A DNA stretch of 11,748 nt, taken from an uncultured Acidimicrobiia bacterium. GTDB lineage: Bacteria > Actinomycetota > Acidimicrobiia > Spongiisociales > Spongiisociaceae. Shown here one piece after another: positions 7,264 through 11,748 of this stretch (positions are counted from its first letter, which is position 1; every line of letters begins with the position of its first letter). Position numbers and translations under genes: made by a program. The stretch covers positions 1-11,748 of the forward strand of contig CALCCX010000404.1 in the NCBI GenBank assembly GCA_937900165.1, written 5' to 3'. The notes under the pieces are model-generated. The model was not told the DNA's origin and did not search any database. It was given only the letters and a program-made list of their open reading frames with translations.

Positions 7264-8418
7264 CTAGGTCCGATTGAAACCGCTGGTCTCTTCCACTCCG
7301 TGGGTACACCAGACACAATCGCATGTCTCAGAGTGGCAGGCGCGATCGCGGTGGTCGAGACGGGTACGACTGAATCGGGGCAGTGCGGCACGCGCAAGCC
7401 CCGACTTGAGAAGAGTCGGCTTCCAGTGGCGGCCGAGGCGCTCTCGGAGGTCAGAAGAGGCGGCGCCCCTCCTGACCAACGGAGCAACGACACCACCGGG
7501 AAGCCGCTCGTAGAACAATCGGTTGGCAAAGGCGGCCGCTCTGACACGCTCGAATTGCTGGCGAGCCGCCTCGTCGTACTCGAAATCTTCGATGATCGAT
7601 CGGGCGGCGAGGGCGCCGGATTCCATCGCGTACCACATCCCGAACCCCCACTCGGGGTCCTGAAGTCCCGCCGCCTCACCAACGTAGAGGCGACCCGCCT
7701 CATCAATGAAACGGGCTGATCCGAAGACTGATCCATAGCCAGAGAACGCTCGGACGTTGTCAAGGTCGAGACCAGGAACGAGGCTGGTGAATGTCTCTAC
7801 GGTCCGCCGCCTGGCCTCCTTCCAGTTCTGCTGATTGCGGAACAGGCAAGTTGCGAGGGTGGCCCGGCCATCCCAGACCAGCAAGTACGCGTACCCACCG
7901 GGAGCGAGGTCCTCGGAGACAACACAATGTGCTTGATCCTGCAGAGTGGTGGAGAACACGTATCCGGTGGCAATGCCATCGGCGAATCGGGGCCCGATGG
8001 CCAAGATGTCGCCTCGTTTGGCATGTTCGCCTGCCCGGCCCAGCAGGACTTCGGCGCCCGCGTCGCGAGCCTGGTCGAGCAGAGAACGGTCCAAGGATCC
8101 ATCCTCGGGGCCCCTTCTCACCAAGTAGAAGAGTGGCTTGGATGATTTCGCGATCACGGGCCTCAGTGCCCGGTCGTAGAACGTCGCTTCGTGAAACGGA
8201 CGATGTTCGAAAGTTGGCTCGATTGCCAGGCGGGCGAGCCGCTCCATAGCATCAGTTGGAGCCGACCAGTTCTCCAACCCTTGGAAATCACCTGAAAACC
8301 GGTGGCCCACCGTTGCGGCCTTCTCGAACACACGCACAGGCCGGCCTGCCCTGGCGAGTGTGGCCGCCGCTACAAGCCCAGAAGGCCCTGCTCCGACCAC
8401 CGAATGCTCGGTTTCCAC
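7264..8418 (-). CDS. FAD-dependent oxidoreductase, geranylgeranyl-reductase-like, with C-terminal Cys cluster
   Basis: 384-residue flavoprotein. The FAD-binding Rossmann motif is at the N-terminus: VVGAGPSGLVAAATLARAG (7-25) with Gly9, Gly11 and Gly14, then VFEK with Glu32 for the FAD ribose. The second FAD contact is LYVGEAAGL (244-252) followed by GFGMWYAMESGALAARS (258-274), the layout of geranylgeranyl-reductase and related p-hydroxybenzoate-hydroxylase-fold enzymes. Known members reduce isoprenoid double bonds or hydroxylate substrates; which applies here is unknown. The tail carries Cys361, Cys366, Cys368 and Cys371 (C-x4-C-x-C-x2-C), flanked by His362 and His373, which looks like a metal or iron-sulfur site. 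The GTG start follows GAGGAG (8428-8433) by 9 bases. The gene begins 17 bases after the small membrane-protein gene, so the two are probably cotranscribed. A T-rich minus-strand tract follows the stop, without a good stem. Confidence 0.85.
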   Translation of the reverse strand: METEHSVVGAGPSGLVAAATLARAGRPVRVFEKAATVGHRFSGDFQGLENWSAPTDAMERLARLAIEPTFEHRPFHEATFYDRALRPVIAKSSKPLFYLVRRGPEDGSLDRSLLDQARDAGAEVLLGRAGEHAKRGDILAIGPRFADGIATGYVFSTTLQDQAHCVVSEDLAPGGYAYLLVWDGRATLATCLFRNQQNWKEARRRTVETFTSLVPGLDLDNVRAFSGYGSVFGSARFIDEAGRLYVGEAAGLQDPEWGFGMWYAMESGALAARSIIEDFEYDEAARQQFERVRAAAFANRLFYERLPGGVVAPLVRRGAASSDLRERLGRHWKPTLLKSGLARAALPRFSRTRLDHRDRACHSETCDCVWCTHGVEETSGFNRT

Positions 8419-8435
8419 GACTTCTGACTCCTCGT

Positions 8436-8762
8436 TCAGGGCCGACCGGGTCGACGACCAATCATGCGGTCGATCTGCGCCTCATACTGCTCCTGGGCCC
8501 TGATCGTGTCAGGGTCATCCCACATGGGATTCTGATCGGCCATGACTCCCCTGTTTGGGACCTCCGTCGCCCGCATCTGGTCCAGCATCTCATGATCGGC
8601 ATCGAGCGAAGGGAGCCTACCGAGGTCAGCCACAACGCCATCATTCGCGGTGGAGCCGACGTTATCTACCCCACTGGTACCACTGGTACCGCTGATCACG
8701 CCAACCAGGCCGATGAGGACAGCCAAGGAAAATAGGAAGATCAGAGCCAGCGTCCCTTTCAT
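8436..8762 (-). CDS. Small membrane-anchored or secreted protein of unknown function
   Basis: 108 residues; I do not recognise the family. A short positive start (MKGT) leads into one hydrophobic segment (about 5-23), either an uncleaved anchor or a signal peptide. There is no lipobox cysteine; the protein contains no cysteine at all. A Gly/Ser/Thr stretch with GTSGTSG (25-31) follows, then an acidic, probably extracytoplasmic region (46-100) containing NPMWDDPDTIRAQEQYEAQIDRM, here split for clarity as NPMWDDPDTIR (78-88) and AQEQYEAQIDRM (89-100), and a basic RRPGRP end. AGGAG lies 6 bases before the ATG, supporting a real gene. Its stop is 17 bases from the GTG of the FAD oxidoreductase gene, suggesting that the product assists or localises that enzyme. 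The ribosome-binding site partly overlaps a small inverted repeat (8771-8784). Confidence 0.72.
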   Translation of the reverse strand: MKGTLALIFLFSLAVLIGLVGVISGTSGTSGVDNVGSTANDGVVADLGRLPSLDADHEMLDQMRATEVPNRGVMADQNPMWDDPDTIRAQEQYEAQIDRMIGRRPGRP

Positions 8763-9076
8763 CTTTCGCTCCTAGTTTTCTAGGTAGAGGTCTATGTCAG
8801 ACAATCGTGGGTCCTCAATGCACTGTACTCCTTCCTCTCGACCGGAAGGTCAAACGGTTTCGGGCCGGCGGGTTTTCCTCGTCTAGAAGCGTGCTGAGTG
8901 AATCGTTCGCAAACCGAAGGCTGATCACAGGCTGCCTGGGCATCGAGCTGGTGATTCATTGCACGAGTCATCGTGGAGCATGCTCCTGGTGCCGTCCGGG
9001 CGTCGAATCTGGGTCAACGTACCATTGGTCCATCCCGTTGTTTCCCGACGACGCCCCAACCGACAGCGAGGCCGGT

Positions 9077-9098
9077 GGCCGCTGCGAGGCGAGCGGCC
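9077..9098 (-). terminator. GC-rich hairpin downstream of nuoN, candidate terminator
   Basis: GGCCGCT (9077-9083) and AGCGGCC (9092-9098) form a perfect 7-bp stem with an 8-base loop, about 65 bases past the nuoN stop. There is no U-tract, so termination is inferred from stem strength and position only. Confidence 0.35.
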
Positions 9099-9110
9099 GA
9101 CGGAGCCCCG

Positions 9111-9142
9111 GCTAGAGGAAGGGCGGATAGGAAGGCTCTAGC
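9111..9142 (-). repeat. Inverted repeat just after the nuoN stop
   Basis: GCTAGAG (9111-9117) and CTCTAGC (9136-9142) are perfect 7-bp arms separated by 18 bases, starting about 20 bases beyond the nuoN stop. It could be the first of two stacked 3'-end hairpins of the nuo transcript. The long loop makes it a weak structure on its own. Confidence 0.35.
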
Positions 9143-9163
9143 GAGCCGAAGTAAACCTGCGCA

Positions 9164-10597
9164 TCAGCCGGCGAAGATACCGAGCCTCTGCCAGGCTCTT
9201 ACGAGCGGCTCGGCGGCGACCCCTACCCCGACCACCGCGAGCGTTGCGACCGCCACCGCCGCACCGGCCAGCCGACCCATCAGGGCCCGCGGCCTTGCTG
9301 GTCCATCGAGGTATGCCGGGCCCAGCACTCGCAGGTAGTAGACCAGGGACACGGCTGAGTTGATCACCGTGAGCACAGCCAGCCACATGTACCCGGCGTC
9401 GATTACCGCCCCCATCAGCAGCAGCTTGGCGGCGAAACCGCCGAGAGGCGGTATCCCGACGAAAGAGAGAAACCCGATCAACAGCCCACCCATCAACCAA
9501 GGGTGTGGCCCGGCGAGACCTCGGTAGGACTCGCGGTCGGTGAGACCCCGAAGCTTGACAACGACTCCGAACACGGCGACGGTTCCGAAGGAGTACGCGG
9601 CAAGGAACATGAGCAGGGAGGGGATCGCCAGATCGCTGCGCCCGATGGCAACCACCGCCAGCAACCCGTAGCCGGCCTGGGACACCGAGGACCATCCCAG
9701 AAGGCGGCGGACGTCATCCTGGCGAAGAGCGGCCAAGTTACCGAGGGTCATCGTGGCAGCGGCGAGCAGCGCGACCAGGGGCCGCCACCCCAGCTCCGTT
9801 TCGGGGAGGACTAGAACGAGGCGGGTCAGGAAGACAAGTGCCCCGATCTTGCCGACGATCATGAGGAATGTGGCGGCGGGGGCAGGGGCTCCCTCGGCGA
9901 CGTCCGGCACCCATGGATGGACCGGAACCGCTCCCAGCTTGAAGGAGATCCCGATCACCACCAGCCCGAACCCGACGACCAGCGCCAGTGGGTCGGCGTC
10001 GACGAGGCCAGGGCCCAGATCGGTAAACGTGGTGGTCCCGGAGAGGCCGAATAGGAGGGCAACACCGTATACCAGGGCACCGTTTGCCAGGGCGCCCAGG
10101 AGGAAATACTTCATGCCGGCCTCCGAAGAGCTGCGCGATCGGCGGTGAAAGGCGGCGAGGGTGTAGCCGGTGACCGAACTCAGCATCATCGCCAGCACCA
10201 GCTCCATCAGGTCTGTGGCACCTGCCAGCAGTACCGCGCCCAACGTGCCGAAGACCAGTATGGCGTAGTACTCGCCCTGACGGTCGTCGGGTCGGAACCA
10301 TTCAACGGAAAGGGCGATCACCAACAGACCCACCACCGTCAGCAGGATGGTCGCCCACCGTCCCACCCCGTCGGCGGCCAGGGTGTCGAAGAAGGTCAGA
10401 CCGGGCGGGTCGACCAGATCGAAACCAGCGAAGACTGCCGCCCCGATCAAGACGGCCGCGGCCACCGCCGCCATCCATGGTTGTAGAGCGCGGGGAGTGA
10501 ACAGAGCCACCAGCACCACGAAAATGGCACCTGCGGCCAGGATCAGCTCGGGGAGGATGTCACCTAAGAAGGCAACCATCTGGGCGCCCATCTCCAC
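9164..10597 (-). CDS. nuoN: NADH-quinone oxidoreductase subunit N (complex I)
   Basis: 477-residue membrane subunit, one of the three antiporter-like proton-pumping modules of respiratory complex I, with about 14 helices. Charged residues expected in the proton path are all visible: Glu132 in LMELVLAMM (helix 5), Lys220 in SFKLGAVPVHPW (helix 7), Lys250 in IVGKIGALV (helix 8) and Lys391 in GFAAKLLLMG (helix 12). They correspond to E133, K217, K247 and K395 of E. coli NuoN. The block HPWVPDVAEGAPAPAATFL is the family signature. The start is the GTG at 10597, one base after the nuoM stop and 5 bases after GGAGG; an ATG at 10591 is the alternative. Tight spacing indicates translational coupling with nuoM. 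It is the last gene of the nuo operon here, the usual place for nuoN, and its length is normal. Confidence 0.97.
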   Translation of the reverse strand: MEMGAQMVAFLGDILPELILAAGAIFVVLVALFTPRALQPWMAAVAAAVLIGAAVFAGFDLVDPPGLTFFDTLAADGVGRWATILLTVVGLLVIALSVEWFRPDDRQGEYYAILVFGTLGAVLLAGATDLMELVLAMMLSSVTGYTLAAFHRRSRSSSEAGMKYFLLGALANGALVYGVALLFGLSGTTTFTDLGPGLVDADPLALVVGFGLVVIGISFKLGAVPVHPWVPDVAEGAPAPAATFLMIVGKIGALVFLTRLVLVLPETELGWRPLVALLAAATMTLGNLAALRQDDVRRLLGWSSVSQAGYGLLAVVAIGRSDLAIPSLLMFLAAYSFGTVAVFGVVVKLRGLTDRESYRGLAGPHPWLMGGLLIGFLSFVGIPPLGGFAAKLLLMGAVIDAGYMWLAVLTVINSAVSLVYYLRVLGPAYLDGPARPRALMGRLAGAAVAVATLAVVGVGVAAEPLVRAWQRLGIFAG

Positions 10598-10598
10598 G

Positions 10599-11748
10599 TC
10601 AGCCTCCAGTCATGACGCGGGCCGCCGAATCGATGACGTTGACCAGCCAGGCCGGGACTATCCCGATCAACACCACGAGCACCAGCATCGGAACCACGGC
10701 GGCCAGTTCCCAACCGCCGAGGTCGGTCCAGCTCATCCACTTGTCGGGGAGCGGGCCGAGGAATACCTGCTGAAGCATCCGGAGGAAGAGGGCCGCAGTG
10801 ATAACGATGCCGAGCAACCCGATCCCCGCCAGCCATGGATACACGGCCAGGGTGCCGGCGAAAATCTGGAACTCCGCCACGAACCCGGCCAACCCCGGCA
10901 GGCCGAGGGAGGCGAACGCCGCCAGCATGGTGGCACCGGTTAACGCCGGGGCCCGGGCGGCCAACCCCCCTAACTCGCCCATCTCGTAGGTCTTTCCCCT
11001 GGCGAGCACCGATCCGGTGAGGAGGAACATCGCACCGGTTATCAGCCCGTGGGCGACCATCTCGATGGTCGCACCAGTGAGAGCGATGGATCGGGCGGCA
11101 TCGCTGCCGCCGATGGTCGCAGCCACCGAGATGCCCAGGATGACGTAACCCATGTGGTTGACAGAGGTGTAGGCGACAAGACGTTTGAGGTTGGTCTGGG
11201 CCATCGCCACCAGGGCCCCGTACACGATGCTGACCACCGCGATCACCGCGATTGGGAAGGCAAACCGGTCGAACGTGCCGGGCATCATCTGCAACAGGAT
11301 GCGGACAAATCCGTAGGTGCCCATCTTGAGCAGGACCCCGGCGAGGATCGTCGAGGCAGGGGCGGGAGCATCGACATGAGCAGATGGCAGCCAGGTATGG
11401 AACGGCGCCAGTGGGGTCTTGACCATGAATCCTAGAGCGATCCCCCAAAAGATCAGAGTTGAGGCGAGACCAGCGGCCGGGAGCGGCTGAGTTCGGATGA
11501 TCTCGATCATGTCGAAGGTGCGCACATCACCCGAATTGAGGTAGATGCCGAGAATGCCCAGGAGGAGGGCGAGGGAGCCGACCAGTGTGTAGATGAAGAA
11601 CTTGAGGGCGGAACGGTGTGCGTCACCGTGACCCCAGATGGCGATGAGGAAGTACATCCCCACCAGCGACAGGTCAAAGAACACAAAGAAGAGAATGAGG
11701 TCGAGCGACAGGAAGAGCCCGAGCGAGACACCTTCTAGGAATAGGAAG
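10599..11748 (-). CDS. nuoM: NADH-quinone oxidoreductase subunit M (complex I), 5' end beyond the window
   Basis: The frame is open to the right edge, so about 382 C-terminal residues are seen and roughly the first quarter (about 110-130 residues, judged from E. coli NuoM) is missing. The GTG at 11684 is internal: upstream in-frame codons encode FLSLDLILFFV, which continues the family pattern. It is a proton-pumping antiporter-like membrane subunit. The conserved lysines are present: MVKTPLAPFHTWLP (Lys codon 11420-11418, helix 7) and GVLLKMGTYG (Lys codon 11327-11325, helix 8). The helix-12 glutamate is in GFVAEFQIF (codon 10874-10872). In helix 5 the sequence reads FFDLSLVGMYFLIAIWG, with Asp (codon 11675-11673) where E. 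coli has the essential Glu144. The stop is one base from the nuoN start. Confidence 0.96.
   Translation of the reverse strand, partial: FLFLEGVSLGLFLSLDLILFFVFFDLSLVGMYFLIAIWGHGDAHRSALKFFIYTLVGSLALLLGILGIYLNSGDVRTFDMIEIIRTQPLPAAGLASTLIFWGIALGFMVKTPLAPFHTWLPSAHVDAPAPASTILAGVLLKMGTYGFVRILLQMMPGTFDRFAFPIAVIAVVSIVYGALVAMAQTNLKRLVAYTSVNHMGYVILGISVAATIGGSDAARSIALTGATIEMVAHGLITGAMFLLTGSVLARGKTYEMGELGGLAARAPALTGATMLAAFASLGLPGLAGFVAEFQIFAGTLAVYPWLAGIGLLGIVITAALFLRMLQQVFLGPLPDKWMSWTDLGGWELAAVVPMLVLVVLIGIVPAWLVNVIDSAARVMTGG

Larger units (their letters stand above)
8763..9163. other. 401-bp stretch without a convincing gene
   Basis: This lies between the small membrane-protein gene and the end of nuoN, both on the minus strand. 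It should hold the promoter for the 8762-7264 unit and the end of the nuo transcript. Short plus-strand open frames (8807-9115, 8959-9141) have no ribosome-binding site, no recognisable motif and unremarkable codon use, and I do not call them. The sequence includes a small inverted repeat near 8771-8784 and two perfect 7-bp inverted repeats at 9077-9098 and 9111-9142. A weak minus-strand promoter guess (TTGAGG, 18 bases, TAGACC) is too poor to annotate. Confidence 0.6.

Noticed and set aside
7240..7275. Possible terminator after the FAD oxidoreductase gene (T-rich tract on the minus strand)
   Set aside because: The T-rich tract is real, but the only preceding stem is 4 bp (GACC/GGTC), too weak to call.
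6745..7719. Long plus-strand open frame of about 324 codons
   Set aside because: It is antisense to the SRPBCC gene and to the end of the FAD oxidoreductase gene, both of which have protein-family signatures and ribosome-binding sites. It crosses the operator region and its translation shows no domain.
1342..8418. Idea that the CFA-family enzyme and the FAD oxidoreductase form a 10-methyl fatty acid pair like TmsB and TmsA
   Set aside because: TmsA/BfaA belongs to a different FAD-binding family. The flavoprotein here is geranylgeranyl-reductase-like, on the opposite strand and about 5 kb away.
8807..9141. Short plus-strand open frames in the gap before nuoN
   Set aside because: No ribosome-binding site, no hydrophobic pattern or motif, and codon choice unlike the neighbouring genes. 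A decayed gene is possible but cannot be supported.
10564..11448. Minus-strand open frame of about 294 codons overlapping nuoM and nuoN in another frame
   Set aside because: Its translation is rich in Arg, Pro, Gly and His, as expected from reading G+C-rich genes out of frame. The nuo frames show clear conserved motifs.

Overview
The window comes from a G+C-rich bacterium, most likely an actinobacterium. An Acidimicrobiia-like lineage is my guess, not something the sequence proves. Supporting signs are the base composition, GTG and TTG starts with good purine-rich ribosome-binding sites, a mycobacterial-style CFA-family methyltransferase, and the nuoM-nuoN order of a type I NADH dehydrogenase operon. 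I found no tRNA, rRNA, CRISPR array, insertion sequence or phage gene.

Left part (1-2583, + strand): the last codons of one peptide-type ABC transporter ATPase overlap by 4 bases (GTGA) the start of a second, complete ATPase (120-1217). A cyclopropane-fatty-acid synthase-like gene (1342-2583) follows, behind a likely promoter of its own.

Middle part (2757-6516, - strand): an operon reading substrate-binding lipoprotein, permease B, permease C converges on the left-hand genes. It encodes no ATPase. The two ATPases on the other side of the cfa gene are the obvious candidates to power it, giving one transporter split over two convergent operons, unless a second full cluster lies left of the window.

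Right-middle part (6726-8762, - strand): a small SRPBCC-like protein stands behind a promoter overlapped by two copies of a 17-bp palindrome. Upstream of it are a probable two-gene unit: a small membrane-anchored protein of unknown function, and a geranylgeranyl-reductase-like FAD oxidoreductase with a C-terminal cysteine cluster. About 400 bp without a convincing gene follow (8763-9163), holding two perfect 7-bp inverted repeats just after the nuo operon.

Right end (9164-11748, - strand): nuoN and the C-terminal three quarters of nuoM, the proton-pumping antiporter-like subunits of respiratory complex I. nuoM runs off the right edge. Its usual transmembrane-helix-5 glutamate appears to be an aspartate.

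Most of the window is ordinary housekeeping and transport. The parts that merit a second look are the operator pair with its SRPBCC gene, the Cys-tailed flavoprotein with its small membrane partner, the split transporter, and the nuoM substitution.
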